Notes: generated from the sequence alone by a model not told the origin. Shown: positions 18,232-26,422, counted from the first letter of the stretch. The stretch: 58,460 nt of DNA from Oscillospiraceae bacterium (GCA_009777445.1 WRLV01000005.1:1-58460); one strand, 5' to 3'. A program made the numbers and translations.

Positions 18232-18959
18232 ACTTTAAATGAAGGAATGGCGGCACTTTTATGGAAACTCATTTCATGCCTACGGTCGATTTCGTTTTTT
18301 AAGCGTGTGTCCTCACAAACTTTTTCGCGAATATATTTGTCTAAAACGTCATAACTAAACCCCAAATTTTCCTCGTCTGTTTTGCCGCTCAACCCATCTT
18401 CAGGAGTTTTGTCTGTAAATTTGTGGGCTAACCCCAACTCTTTGCCGAGCAATTTTATTTCGCTAACGGTAAGTTGAGAAAGTGGGCTGAAATCGCCCGC
18501 CGCATCACCGAATTTAGTGGAATATCCAACCCAACTTTCGCTGAGGTTGCAGGTATTAGCCACCCTGCCCCCTACAATCGCGCTGACGGCATAAAGTGTT
18601 GTCATTCGTATTCGCGCAGGGGTATTAGAGGTGGCGTTGTCGTTTAATTTAAGCCCTGTTTTGGCTATTTCATCGTATAACGAGAGAGTCGGATTTCCGA
18701 TATTGACTTCAATGCAAGGAATGTCTAATTCCTCGCAAAGAGCGCGTGCCACGTCAATATCCCACTGTTCTCCTTGCGGCATGAGAACGCCTAAAACACG
18801 CTCTTTTCCCAACGCTTCTTTGCACAGCGCGGCAACCACACTGCTGTCTTTGCCGCCGCTTATTCCTATAATTGCCTTTGTCTGAGAACAAGCGTTAGTT
18901 TTAAAATAGTCTTTAATCCACTCAACGAGCTGTTGTTTTACTGTTTTTGCGTTAAACAT
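18228..18959 (-). CDS. nadE: NAD+ synthetase, ammonia-type
   Basis: This 243-residue enzyme amidates nicotinic acid adenine dinucleotide to NAD+ using ATP. The PP-loop is IIGISGGKDSSVVAALC. LYAVSA, NTCNLSESWVGYSTKFGDAAGDFSPL and KTPEDGLSGKTDEENLGFSYDVLD are the usual substrate and ATP contacts. It lacks the amidotransferase domain, so it should use ammonia. It overlaps the MFS start by 4 nt and the upstream small gene by 22 nt, forming a tight minus-strand group. Confidence 0.95.
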   Translation of the reverse strand: MFNAKTVKQQLVEWIKDYFKTNACSQTKAIIGISGGKDSSVVAALCKEALGKERVLGVLMPQGEQWDIDVARALCEELDIPCIEVNIGNPTLSLYDEIAKTGLKLNDNATSNTPARIRMTTLYAVSAIVGGRVANTCNLSESWVGYSTKFGDAAGDFSPLSQLTVSEIKLLGKELGLAHKFTDKTPEDGLSGKTDEENLGFSYDVLDKYIREKVCEDTRLKNEIDRRHEMSFHKSAAIPSFKV

Positions 18960-19198
18960 AAAGGCTCCTTTCTACTTTCAACTCCACGCGGATAGATTAA
19001 AGGTGGGTTGAACTCAAACATTTTCCATTCTTCCTCGGTTAAATCAGCCTTTTTAATGCCTTTCTCACGGCAATAAATATTCGCCGCATGATAGTCGTAA
19101 TCGAGTATTAGTTTTTTCCCCGGATAATACGCTACATAACCCCCTGCTTTGGCGGCGGCTTCGTCTAATGTTAAACCATTATATCTATCATCGAACAT
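18938..19198 (-). CDS. Small hypothetical protein upstream of nadE
   Basis: This 86-residue soluble protein is unassigned. It starts MFDDRYNGLTLDEAAAKAGGY, has GKKLILDYDYHAANIYCREKG in the middle and LTEEEWKMFEFNPP near the end. Most of the reading frame is polar with a mixed helix/strand pattern. Its end overlaps the nadE start by 22 nt, and its start overlaps the end of the frameshifted gene upstream, so the three look cotranscribed. The last dozen residues may be non-native if an earlier stop was lost. Confidence 0.6.
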   Translation of the reverse strand: MFDDRYNGLTLDEAAAKAGGYVAYYPGKKLILDYDYHAANIYCREKGIKKADLTEEEWKMFEFNPPLIYPRGVESRKEPLCLTQKQ

Positions 19199-19369
19199 TC
19201 AAATCACCCTCTAACGTGTATTTTTCAATTAGTTCTTGTGCTTGTTCCATTTCAATTTCTTCGTAATTTCATCAGCCGTTGTAATAGAAAATGTTGTCTG
19301 CAAAATTTCCCCTGTTGCGACTTCTTCAAGACAAGGAGTTAACTTGTCTATTAATAGAGCTATTCTCAT
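19188..19369 (-). pseudogene. Small gene with an apparent frameshift
   Basis: From an ATG at 19369 the frame reads MRIALLIDKLTPCLEEVATG, then ILQTTFSITTADEI, and stops after 46 codons at 19229. From about 19270 another frame continues sensibly as YEEIEMEQAQELIEKYTLEG and stops at 19188, overlapping the next gene. One extra A in the run at GAAATT would join the two into a protein of about 60 residues. It is either a real pseudogene or a single-base sequence error. I do not recognise the family. Confidence 0.5.
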
Positions 19370-19395
19370 TTTCTCGGTAATTCCTCTCTACATTA

Positions 19396-19425
19396 TTGTA
19401 TCATTCCGCTTAAAGTGCATATAAT
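19396..19425 (+). promoter_or_regulatory. Promoter of the 40-residue gene
   Basis: TTGTAT (19396-19401), an 18-nt spacer and TATAAT (19420-19425), about 29 nt before the start codon. Confidence 0.55.
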
Positions 19426-19453
19426 AAGGAAAAGAAGAAAGCGGAGGAATTTT

Positions 19454-19576
19454 ATGATTATAGTGGTCTTTTCTGTACTCTCGGTAATTTCGGCGTTCAC
19501 TTTGTTGGCTTGTATAAGAATGGGTGATATTACCGAACTGATTTCAAGCGGCGACAGCCCTGTTGGAAAATCATAG
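19454..19576 (+). CDS. Small single-pass membrane protein (40 residues)
   Basis: ATG at 19454 follows GGAGGAA by 4 nt. The product begins MIIVVFSVLSVISAFTLLAC, one hydrophobic helix with a lipobox-like end, then a short polar tail MGDITELISS. It overlaps the 3' end of the convergent tsaD gene by 6 nt. The good ribosome binding site plus promoter argue that it is real. Possible roles are a small membrane regulator or a toxin-like peptide; nothing decides between them. Confidence 0.5.
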   Translation: MIIVVFSVLSVISAFTLLACIRMGDITELISSGDSPVGKS

Positions 19577-20557
19577 TTGTTGATTAGCGACAGCGTTTAA
19601 AGTCATGTCCCCGACTGTCCCATTAAGATATTCATAATAGCCCTGACACCCAATCATAGCCGCGTTATCGCCGCATAATGAGAGCGGCGGATAATAAAAT
19701 TCTAAACCGTGAGCGGCAATTTTCTCTCTCAAAAGAGAGTTTGCCGCAACGCCACCCGAGAGCGCGAGAGTTTTATATCCGTGCTCTCTTGCTGCGTTCA
19801 CGAACTTTTCTGACAATATCTCGCAAACTGTATGCTGAAAGCTTGCCGCCAATGAAGGTATGTCTAATTCAACCTTCTTTTGTTTCGCATTGTGGATTAG
19901 GTTGAGCGTTGCCGTTTTAAGCCCTGAAAAACTAAAGTCGTATTTGTTAGCAGTCTTCGGAAAGGGAAGCTTATATTTTTTCGAGTCACCGTTCAAAGCC
20001 GCCTTCTCAATGTGAATTCCGCCGGGATAAGCCAACCCCATAGCGCGCGCCGCCTTGTCAAACGCTTCGCCTGCCGCATCGTCAATGGTTCTCCCGATTG
20101 TGGTGAAGCGTGTGTAGTCGTCAACCTTCATAATTTGGGTATGGCCGCCTGATACAACCATTGCAAGATAAGGGGGGCTAAGCGATTTGTGGGCGATATA
20201 ATTTGATGCGATATGCCCTTTTATGTGATGCACAGGAATAAGCGGTTTATTCGCCCCCAAGGCAAAACCTTTTGCAAAGTTCACCCCGACTAACAAAGCC
20301 CCGACAAGCCCGGGCGCGAAAGTCACGGCAATTGCGTCTATATCCTTTTTCCCAACCCCTGCCGCGCTTAATGCCGATTCGCAGACCGATGAAATGCACT
20401 CACAATGCAGCCGTGAGGCAAGCTCAGGTACCACGCCGCCGTAAAGACTGTGTTCGTCAAGCTGGGTTGCTGTTATATTTGACAAGACATTCCTACCATC
20501 TTCAACAACAGCGCAAGACGTTTCATCACAAGATGATTCAATTGCTAATATGAGCAT
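19571..20557 (-). CDS. tsaD: tRNA threonylcarbamoyltransferase TsaD
   Basis: This protein of about 328 residues is the universal Kae1/TsaD enzyme, which attaches threonylcarbamoyl to A37 of ANN-decoding tRNAs. It shows LAIESSCDETSCAVV, the metal-binding PVHHIKGHIASNY, LAMVVSGGHTQIM, DDAAGEAFDKAARAMGL and the C-terminal LSGGVAANSLLR. The ATG at 20557 is preferred to the upstream TTG at 20563 because GGGAG lies 8 nt before it. The start lies inside the 3' end of rsmA, so the two genes are coupled. Confidence 0.96.
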   Translation of the reverse strand: MLILAIESSCDETSCAVVEDGRNVLSNITATQLDEHSLYGGVVPELASRLHCECISSVCESALSAAGVGKKDIDAIAVTFAPGLVGALLVGVNFAKGFALGANKPLIPVHHIKGHIASNYIAHKSLSPPYLAMVVSGGHTQIMKVDDYTRFTTIGRTIDDAAGEAFDKAARAMGLAYPGGIHIEKAALNGDSKKYKLPFPKTANKYDFSFSGLKTATLNLIHNAKQKKVELDIPSLAASFQHTVCEILSEKFVNAAREHGYKTLALSGGVAANSLLREKIAAHGLEFYYPPLSLCGDNAAMIGCQGYYEYLNGTVGDMTLNAVANQQL

Positions 20558-21510
20558 ATACAACTCCCAATATCCAAAAAGTTTTCTAACTTTAAATTTT
20601 CAGCGCGTGAAGCAGGGTTTATTCCGCATTGCAACAGCAACTCTCTCAATTTTTCTTTTGGAATGTCAAAATCAGATGACAGAGGGTTTATGATTTGTTT
20701 TCGCCGCTGTGAAAAAACCGACTTCACGACTTTAAAAAACCGTTTTTTGTGAACCTCGTCAAGATTATGTTTCCCCGTAATTGTGATTTTAATTACCGTG
20801 CTGTCTACCTTCGGGGCAGGGAAAAAACTGCGCGCCGAAACATCAAACAATCTTTCAGCCTCACCGTAATACCTAACCGCCGCACTGATTGCCCCACACT
20901 CTCTTGTTCCGGGCAAAGCGACAAGCCGTGTCGCCACCTCACTTTGAACCATAACAGTGACTGCTCTTATCGCAGGCGAGCCGCCTGTTTCAAACCGAGA
21001 ACAGGTTTGTTCTGTTTGCAACAGCTCACGCGCTGGTTGAACTTGAGCTTCCGGCAGAGCCTCTATCTCAAGCAAACGCATAATAACAGGGGTGGTAATA
21101 TAATAAGGCAGGTTAGCGCAGCACACAACGTCCATTCCTTTAAAATGCGACTCTAACAGCTCTTTTAAGTCCAACTCTAATATATCGCCGTAAATAATCT
21201 TTGTGTTTGTGTCTAAAAATTCAGCCAACGTTTCTTCTAACACAGGGGCGAGGGTTTTGTCAATTTCTACCACAACAACTTTTTTATATCGCAAAGCCAA
21301 CTCTCTTGTCAACACCCCGACACCAGCCCCGATTTCAAGAACCCCGACATTTTCGTTTGTTTCGCCGACACCACCCAAGCGTGCGATTTTCGGGCAAACT
21401 GACGGGTTAATCAGAAAATTTTGCCCCAAAGAACGGCTGAACGAAAAGCCATGCTTTTGAAGCAGGGCTTTTATTGTTTTAATGTTAGTTAAATTCAATT
21501 CGCCACTCAT
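20545..21510 (-). CDS. rsmA: 16S rRNA dimethyltransferase RsmA/KsgA with an inserted repeat peptide
   Basis: This 321-residue enzyme dimethylates the two adjacent adenines near the 3' end of 16S rRNA. SAM motif I is LEIGAGVGVLTRELA and the catalytic motif IV is NLPYYITTPVIM, after SLGQNFLINP. Between MRLLE and IRAVTVMVQSEVATRL, where relatives have a few residues, this protein has about 32 extra (149-180) containing AQVQPARELLQTEQTCSRF. This is the coding repeat also in tex. It sits on the face following the catalytic loop and should be a surface loop, since all core motifs are intact. Family length is about 270-290. Confidence 0.95.
   Translation of the reverse strand: MSGELNLTNIKTIKALLQKHGFSFSRSLGQNFLINPSVCPKIARLGGVGETNENVGVLEIGAGVGVLTRELALRYKKVVVVEIDKTLAPVLEETLAEFLDTNTKIIYGDILELDLKELLESHFKGMDVVCCANLPYYITTPVIMRLLEIEALPEAQVQPARELLQTEQTCSRFETGGSPAIRAVTVMVQSEVATRLVALPGTRECGAISAAVRYYGEAERLFDVSARSFFPAPKVDSTVIKITITGKHNLDEVHKKRFFKVVKSVFSQRRKQIINPLSSDFDIPKEKLRELLLQCGINPASRAENLKLENFLDIGSCICSY
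20972..21062 (-). repeat. Coding repeat element inside rsmA
   Basis: Read on the gene strand it contains GAAGCTCAAGTTCAACCAGC, GAGCTGTTGCAAACAGAACA and a terminal GAAACAGGCGGCTCGCC. The first two blocks match the tex copy with a few changes and are read in the same frame. Confidence 0.88.
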
Positions 21511-21529
21511 TTCTCATTATTTCAAATAT

Positions 21530-21583
21530 GTCGCCAACGGCGACACCAAAACTGTCAACTGTCAATTGTCAATTGTCAACTGT
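21530..21583. repeat. Intergenic cassette 6 (H-W)
   Basis: H hairpin GTCGCC-AAC-GGCGAC (21530-21544) and TCAACTG/TCAATTG heptamers (21551-21583). The W part holds the TGA stop of the GNAT gene. The cassette lies between that gene and rsmA in the same transcription direction. Confidence 0.88.
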
Positions 21584-22115
21584 AAAAGTCTTGCTTGGTT
21601 ATATCCATATGAATCAAGTCGTGATATTGGTTATTCAAATAATATGCCGCTCTTCTTCGCCCAAACTCGCGAAAGCCCAATCGTGTGTATGCTTTGATTG
21701 CGGCCTCGTTAAAGGGCAACACCCTGAGCATTAAGTTGTTCAAATTCAACACGCCAAAACAATAGCCCATCATAAGGCTTAACGCCTCGCTTCCGTAGCC
21801 CATTGAGCGGTCGCCTTGTTCGCCTATGAAAATCCCCACTGTTGCCACTCTTTGAATATGGCAAAGCTCTTCAAGCCCGATATGCCCGACAAGCCTGTTT
21901 TCTTTGAGCGTTATGATTGAATATTGCTGGCTTTCGTTTTCTAACGACTCTGTGAGCCATTTCTTTTCAGACAAAAGGTTAACCTGAAAATGGCTTGTTG
22001 CTAATCCGTCAGAGACCGCGCTGTCATTGAGCCATTTTGTATAACTCTCAACAGAATCTTCGCTCATCGGCGAAAGATAGACCTTCTCTCCGACAATTTT
22101 TTTGTAGTGGCTCAT
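21576..22115 (-). CDS. GNAT N-acetyltransferase, RimJ/RimL type
   Basis: This 179-residue acetyltransferase has the acceptor-side VYLSPMSEDSVESYTKWLND, a middle strand RLVGHIGL, the acetyl-CoA loop IGEQGDRSMGYGSEAL (Q-x-x-x-G-x-G/A pattern) and NEAAIKAYTRLGFREFGRRR. RimJ/RimL relatives acetylate ribosomal protein N-termini, antibiotics or small amines; the substrate here is unknown. It ends 3 nt from the yqgF start region in a minus-strand group. Its last residues and stop codon are formed by cassette 6. Confidence 0.85.
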   Translation of the reverse strand: MSHYKKIVGEKVYLSPMSEDSVESYTKWLNDSAVSDGLATSHFQVNLLSEKKWLTESLENESQQYSIITLKENRLVGHIGLEELCHIQRVATVGIFIGEQGDRSMGYGSEALSLMMGYCFGVLNLNNLMLRVLPFNEAAIKAYTRLGFREFGRRRAAYYLNNQYHDLIHMDITKQDFYS

Positions 22116-22118
22116 TTT

Positions 22119-22556
22119 TTAAACATGTCCTTTTCTATAATTAAGATAAGATTCTAACAAAACAGCGGCGGCTAAAGCATCTACACACTCTTTTCGCTTT
22201 TTGCCACGGCGGTTAAGTTCGTTCATGATATTGTTAGCCGAAACAGTAGTCGAACGCTCATCCCACATAATCACCGGCGTGCCTTCGGTTTCAGACCGCT
22301 TTATTTCTTCGCGCAACTTATCGGCAAACATTTCGCACTTTTGACTTCGTGGGCCTTTGGTTCCGTTCATGTTGATGGGGTTTCCGACAATTATTTCTTC
22401 AACCTTATATTCTATAGCCGCCGCCGCGACTTGTTTAACACAAAGAGCAAAATCTTTCTCGCGGATAGTCTTAGCCGGACTTGCTATAGTCGCGGTTAAG
22501 TCGCTGACAGCCAAACCCGTTCGCGCATCCCCATAATCAACTGCCATAATTCTCAT
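22119..22556 (-). CDS. yqgF: YqgF/RuvX Holliday-junction-resolvase-like protein
   Basis: This 145-residue RNase H-fold protein is a putative pre-16S rRNA nuclease. Active-site blocks are the N-terminal MAVDYGDARTGLAVSD, VGNPINMNG with the downstream Glu of the helix, and IMWDERSTT. Residues about 87-94 (KRSETEGTP) form a slightly long turn just before the DER strand. The DNA there shares CGGTTTCAGACCG exactly with the coding repeat in ispH, so it may be a decayed copy. The gene precedes the GNAT gene in the same direction. Confidence 0.92.
   Translation of the reverse strand: MRIMAVDYGDARTGLAVSDLTATIASPAKTIREKDFALCVKQVAAAAIEYKVEEIIVGNPINMNGTKGPRSQKCEMFADKLREEIKRSETEGTPVIMWDERSTTVSANNIMNELNRRGKKRKECVDALAAAVLLESYLNYRKGHV
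22276..22300 (-). repeat. Possible short coding repeat remnant inside yqgF
   Basis: Plus-strand GGCGTGCCTTCGGTTTCAGA then CCGC resembles GGCAAGCCGCCGGTTTCAGA then CCGG in ispH. It reads RSETEGTP against RSETGGLP. It is short enough that chance cannot be excluded. Confidence 0.4.
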
Positions 22557-22589
22557 TTTCAGGAGTAACCTTTCAATATATAGGATTTT

Positions 22590-22925
22590 TCAACTGTCGC
22601 TTTTTTCAAGACTGCTAATCGTTTTGTTCAAAACTTCGGTTAAAATGTCATCAGGGAGTTCTTCAACGAAGGAGTATTTTCTTGCTTTTAAATCTACGGT
22701 TCTAAAGTGGTCGCAAAAAATGAAACCCGTTGTTTTTGTTCGTTTGTCAAGAGGAACATGCATAGGAAAACCCTTAGAGGTGTTGCTAATGGGACAAATA
22801 CAAATGATATTTGTGATATTAACCATAAAATTGTTAGAAATGACAACAGCAGGACGATAGCCGCCTTGCTCATGCCCTTTAATCGGGTCAAAGTCGATTT
22901 TGATTATGTCTCCTTGTTTCAGCAT
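22590..22925 (-). CDS. mazF: MazF/PemK-family toxin
   Basis: This 111-residue protein has the MazF beta-barrel pattern: GDIIKIDFDP, the conserved GYRPAVVISNN, ICICPISNTSKGFPMHV and CDHFRTVDLKARK, whose T/S and R residues lie in the RNase site of characterised relatives. MazF toxins cut mRNA at short sequences when the antitoxin is lost. It overlaps the mazE-like gene by 7 nt (ATGCTGA), the usual toxin-antitoxin arrangement. Confidence 0.9.
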   Translation of the reverse strand: MLKQGDIIKIDFDPIKGHEQGGYRPAVVISNNFMVNITNIICICPISNTSKGFPMHVPLDKRTKTTGFIFCDHFRTVDLKARKYSFVEELPDDILTEVLNKTISSLEKSDS

Positions 22926-23173
22926 ATTTCGTCACCCACAGGTTTTCCCCAGTCAAATTCTTCTTGATGAAAGAATTTATCGGTTGGGTAGTCTTTAAAG
23001 TATTCTTGTATGCTTTTTCGTGTCTGCCCTTTTGAGCGAGTGAGAATAATTTTATCACCGTCAACCATTACATCAAGTTTTGTTTTGTCGGTAATCCCAA
23101 GAGAAGAAAGAAAGTTTTTGTTAAATATCACACCATATTGTGTGCCCCAACGATTTACTGTTGTGGTAGTCAT
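22919..23173 (-). CDS. mazE: MazE-like AbrB-fold antitoxin
   Basis: This 84-residue protein starts MTTTTVNRWGTQYGVIFNKN, an AbrB/SpoVT swapped-hairpin DNA-binding fold. It continues with LDVMVDGDKIILTRSKGQTRKSI and an acidic tail that would wrap the toxin. The ATG at 23173 is chosen because AAGGAGGGTGTC stands directly before it; the longer frame to 23197 lacks a site. It should neutralise MazF and repress the pair. Only 30 nt separate it from the EAL gene upstream, and no clear promoter is seen there. Confidence 0.88.
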   Translation of the reverse strand: MTTTTVNRWGTQYGVIFNKNFLSSLGITDKTKLDVMVDGDKIILTRSKGQTRKSIQEYFKDYPTDKFFHQEEFDWGKPVGDEIC

Positions 23174-23203
23174 GACACCCTCCTTATAATCCGCCACCGC
23201 CGG

Positions 23204-25525
23204 TTATATTTTTTGTACCAACAACAAGAACACGTCACTTTCTATGTTGTTTTTGATTAGAGTGGCTCTGTGCCATTGATAGACACCGCCGAAACATTCT
23301 TTTCTGTATTCAAAATGGGTTACTTCAGAGGCTGACTTTCTAAAGACCCCGAGACTTTCGGGCGACATGAGTTGTCTTACGGTCTCAGCATCTTCAGGGT
23401 GAATGTGTTTTCTGAAAAAGAAGGTCAAAGTCGCATCAAGGTCGCCTTCTTTCACAAACGGGTCGTCAAGCGAATTGTTTTGAACTAAAACGATTTTGTG
23501 ATTTTTTATGTTCAATTCATAAAACGCACCGCTTAAATTGCTGAAAGCAAGCTTCAAGTTTTGTTGAAGTTCCATCGGCTTATCGGCGTATTTGAAGTAA
23601 ATCAAAGCTAAGCGTGACGATTCTTGCGATTTGCCTATTTTAGCTACTGTTATGGTATAGTTTGCATATTCCTCTTTAAGACATAAAAGACGGCTGTCAA
23701 AAACCTTTGCACGATATTCGTGGGTTATGGTTTTGTCTCCTCTTTCAAAACACGCCATGATGTTGTCTGCCGCGATTGTTTTCAAGAACTCAAACCTATC
23801 TTCCGGCAAAAGCTGTGTTTCGGCAAACGCTTGAATTTCACGCGAGAAGATGCCGCTTTTGCCCATGTGTGCGAATTTATTATTGCCGTTTGAGACGATT
23901 TTAACGGTGTCTCTTCTTAAGTCAGTCTCCCAGACCATTTGCTCGGTGTTTTTCAACAACGATGAATATTTCATATAAACATCGTCTATCCCCGGGCTTT
24001 GAAGTTGTGCCGTTGAGCTTGTTTCGATTTTTTCCGACTCTTCTATTTTGTCGTAACCTCTAAACGATTTAGCGTATTCAATAAAATCGGCAACGCACAG
24101 TGGCTTTGAATAGACATAGCCTTGAACTATTCCGCAGCCTATTTTGCGCAGAAACTCAATTTGTTCTTCGTCCTCAATGCCTTCGGCGACAATCTCCATG
24201 TCTAAACCTCTGCCCATGGCGATTACCGATGCAATAAGAGAGTTATTACGCCTTAGGTTTTCTTTGTCGCCTATGAAAAACTTTCGGTCCATCTTAAGCG
24301 TGTCAACGGGAAGCTCTTTAAGAACGTTAAGGGACGAGTGCCCCGAGCCAAAGTCGTCAAGCGAGCAATAAAATCCGTTAGCCTTAAGAGTATGTATAAT
24401 GCGTTGAAAAGTTTGATAATCTTCAAATGCGGCACTTTCGGTAAACTCAAGCTCAAGTCTTTTGTCGGGAATGTGATATTTGTTCTTGGTTTTAGTATAA
24501 AATTCAACGAAATCACTCTTGTATATGTCAATCCGCGAAACATTAACTGCCACTCTCATGCCTTCAAACCAGTCCTCGTTCAAAGAACTCGCCACAAATT
24601 CACAGACCTTCTCGAAAATATAGCGGTCTAACTCAATCACAAAGCCATTCTTTTCAAAAATCGAAATAAAAGAACCGGGTAAAACAATCGTTCCGTTGGG
24701 TTTTTTCCACCGCACCAAAGCCTCAGCACTCATAATTTCGTCATGCTTCATCAAATAATATTGAGGTTGAAGATAAAAACAGAACTCGTCGTTGCTCAAC
24801 GCCTCTTTCATGGTGTCGATAATTTCACTCTCACGCAAGGCATTCGAGCGCATATCCTCGTCATAAACGACACAACTTGTTTTCTTCTCGCCGGCAACTC
24901 GCAAGGCTATAAGCGCGCAGTTGACAAAGTCAAAAATGTTTATTGCTTCACAGTCGTTTAAAGTATAAATCCCACAATAAATCTCACCAATGTTTTCATC
25001 AAGAGAGAGCGTGCTGTTTCTTTTGATTATTATCCTAAGCTCTTTGAAAAAGTTGAGCAGCTGATTTAAATCGTTTCGGCGAAGCAAAATAACAAAGTTA
25101 TCAGCGGTGAATCGCGCTTGAATTTCACCCGGCATAAGAACCTTAGCTATGCTTTTAGCGAGACACTTAATCAATCGGTCACCCTCTTTAGTGCCGAAAA
25201 CTTCGTTGATATATTTAAAATTGCGAATATTGATTTGCATAATCGAATAGTTTTTATGCCCATGTTTAAACAGAATCTTTTCGGCATCATACAAGAAACA
25301 CTTTCTGTTCCTCACACCGGTGAGCAGGTCGGTATTCTCAAGATTATAAGCATGAAGCCGGTATCTCTTTCTTTGAAGGAATATAATTACCCCAAAGACA
25401 ATCAACACCAAAATAATAACAGACAGCAAAATAACCAAATGGGTAACGCTCAACCGCGCAACCGGCGAAACATCGCCGGCAGAAGAACCCACAGCCAAAT
25501 TAATAATATTTCCGAAAACTTTCAT
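23204..25525 (-). CDS. Membrane GGDEF-EAL protein, likely c-di-GMP phosphodiesterase
   Basis: This protein of about 773 residues has one N-terminal transmembrane helix (LVILLSVIILVLIVFGVIIF). A GGDEF domain follows whose catalytic motif is degraded to FTADNF, then an EAL domain with EALVRWKKP, VNVSR, ELEFTES, LDDFGSG, DTLKMDRKF and AEGIED. The EAL residues needed for metal binding and hydrolysis look intact, so it should break down c-di-GMP with the GGDEF part as a sensor. The last 240 residues contain one or two PAS-like segments. The ATG at 25525 is preferred over 25552 because GGGAGTGTC precedes it. Confidence 0.9.
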   Translation of the reverse strand: MKVFGNIINLAVGSSAGDVSPVARLSVTHLVILLSVIILVLIVFGVIIFLQRKRYRLHAYNLENTDLLTGVRNRKCFLYDAEKILFKHGHKNYSIMQINIRNFKYINEVFGTKEGDRLIKCLAKSIAKVLMPGEIQARFTADNFVILLRRNDLNQLLNFFKELRIIIKRNSTLSLDENIGEIYCGIYTLNDCEAINIFDFVNCALIALRVAGEKKTSCVVYDEDMRSNALRESEIIDTMKEALSNDEFCFYLQPQYYLMKHDEIMSAEALVRWKKPNGTIVLPGSFISIFEKNGFVIELDRYIFEKVCEFVASSLNEDWFEGMRVAVNVSRIDIYKSDFVEFYTKTKNKYHIPDKRLELEFTESAAFEDYQTFQRIIHTLKANGFYCSLDDFGSGHSSLNVLKELPVDTLKMDRKFFIGDKENLRRNNSLIASVIAMGRGLDMEIVAEGIEDEEQIEFLRKIGCGIVQGYVYSKPLCVADFIEYAKSFRGYDKIEESEKIETSSTAQLQSPGIDDVYMKYSSLLKNTEQMVWETDLRRDTVKIVSNGNNKFAHMGKSGIFSREIQAFAETQLLPEDRFEFLKTIAADNIMACFERGDKTITHEYRAKVFDSRLLCLKEEYANYTITVAKIGKSQESSRLALIYFKYADKPMELQQNLKLAFSNLSGAFYELNIKNHKIVLVQNNSLDDPFVKEGDLDATLTFFFRKHIHPEDAETVRQLMSPESLGVFRKSASEVTHFEYRKECFGGVYQWHRATLIKNNIESDVFLLLVQKI

Positions 25526-25571
25526 GCTGACACTCCCAACAGAATTAATCATAACTGTTATATGTTATTCT

Positions 25572-25600
25572 ATTATAACCTATTCTCATCTCAAAGTCAA
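25572..25600 (-). promoter_or_regulatory. Promoter of the GGDEF-EAL gene
   Basis: Minus-strand TTGACT (25600-25595), a 17-nt spacer and TATAAT (25577-25572), about 47 nt before the start codon. Confidence 0.7.
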
Positions 25601-25644
25601 ACAAATTCTAAAATTTAACAAAGTTTTTAACTATTTTTAAAAAC

Positions 25645-25698
25645 GTCGCCAAAGGCGACACCATAACTGTCAATTGTCAATTGTCAATTGTCAACTGT
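25645..25698. repeat. Intergenic cassette 7 (H-W)
   Basis: H hairpin GTCGCC-AAA-GGCGAC (25645-25659), then four or five TCAATTG/TCAACTG heptamers to 25698. W overlaps the last codons of the response regulator. Confidence 0.88.
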
Positions 25699-26405
25699 TC
25701 GTCAACTGTCTCAAACTTATACCCCACGCCCCACACTGTTTTGAGTTTCCATTTTGCTGTTACTTTTGAAAGTTTGTTGCGGATTCGCCTGATATGCACA
25801 TCAATTGTTCGCGAGTCGCCGTAATATTCAAAGCCCCAAACATCGTCAAGCAGTTGGTCGCGAGTGAAAACTTTGTTTGGGCTTGACACTAAGTAAAAAA
25901 GAAGTTCTAACTCTTTCGGTGGCGTGCTAATCATTTCACCGTCAAGCCATAGCTCATAGCGGTTCATGTCAATTCGCAACTTATCATGCTCAACTGTTTT
26001 GCTTTTCTTTGAACCCGAATGTTGCCAACCGCGATTTATTCTTCTGAAAATCGCTTTTATTTTCTCGCAGAGAGTTTCAAGCTCGAACGGTTTTATGAGA
26101 TAGTCGTCCACCGCGAACTCAAGCCCTGAAATTTTATCGAACTCTTCTTCTTTGTGGGCAGTCATTATAATAGCGACATCAGAAAACCGCCTCACCTCAC
26201 GGCAGACCTCACCCCCATTTTTGTCGGGTAATGTCTCGCTCAAAATCATCACGCCGGGGTTAAACTGAACACACTTTCTCAATGCCTCGTCAGCAGTATT
26301 AGCCAACACAACACCAAACCCCACATTCATAAGATGAAGTTGGAGCAAATCGCAAACATTTTTATCCGCTTCGGCAATTAAAATCTTTTCTAAATTTTCC
26401 GGCAT
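25677..26405 (-). CDS. OmpR/PhoB-family response regulator with an altered receiver site
   Basis: This 242-residue regulator has a receiver domain (1 to about 125) and a winged-helix DNA-binding domain (about 145-235: ELELLFYLVSSPNKVFTRDQLL, RTIDVHIRRIRNKL, VWGVGYKF). In the receiver the acidic pocket reads LIAEADKN rather than D-D. The phosphoacceptor position reads MILSETLPDKNG, with Ser where Asp is expected. The Thr (MTAH) and Lys (LIKPF) are kept. It therefore probably works without phosphorylation by a kinase, and none is adjacent. The last five residues (LTIDN) come from the W repeat of cassette 7. Confidence 0.9.
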   Translation of the reverse strand: MPENLEKILIAEADKNVCDLLQLHLMNVGFGVVLANTADEALRKCVQFNPGVMILSETLPDKNGGEVCREVRRFSDVAIIMTAHKEEEFDKISGLEFAVDDYLIKPFELETLCEKIKAIFRRINRGWQHSGSKKSKTVEHDKLRIDMNRYELWLDGEMISTPPKELELLFYLVSSPNKVFTRDQLLDDVWGFEYYGDSRTIDVHIRRIRNKLSKVTAKWKLKTVWGVGYKFETVDEQLTIDN

Positions 26406-26422
26406 AGTTTCAAAACCTTAAT

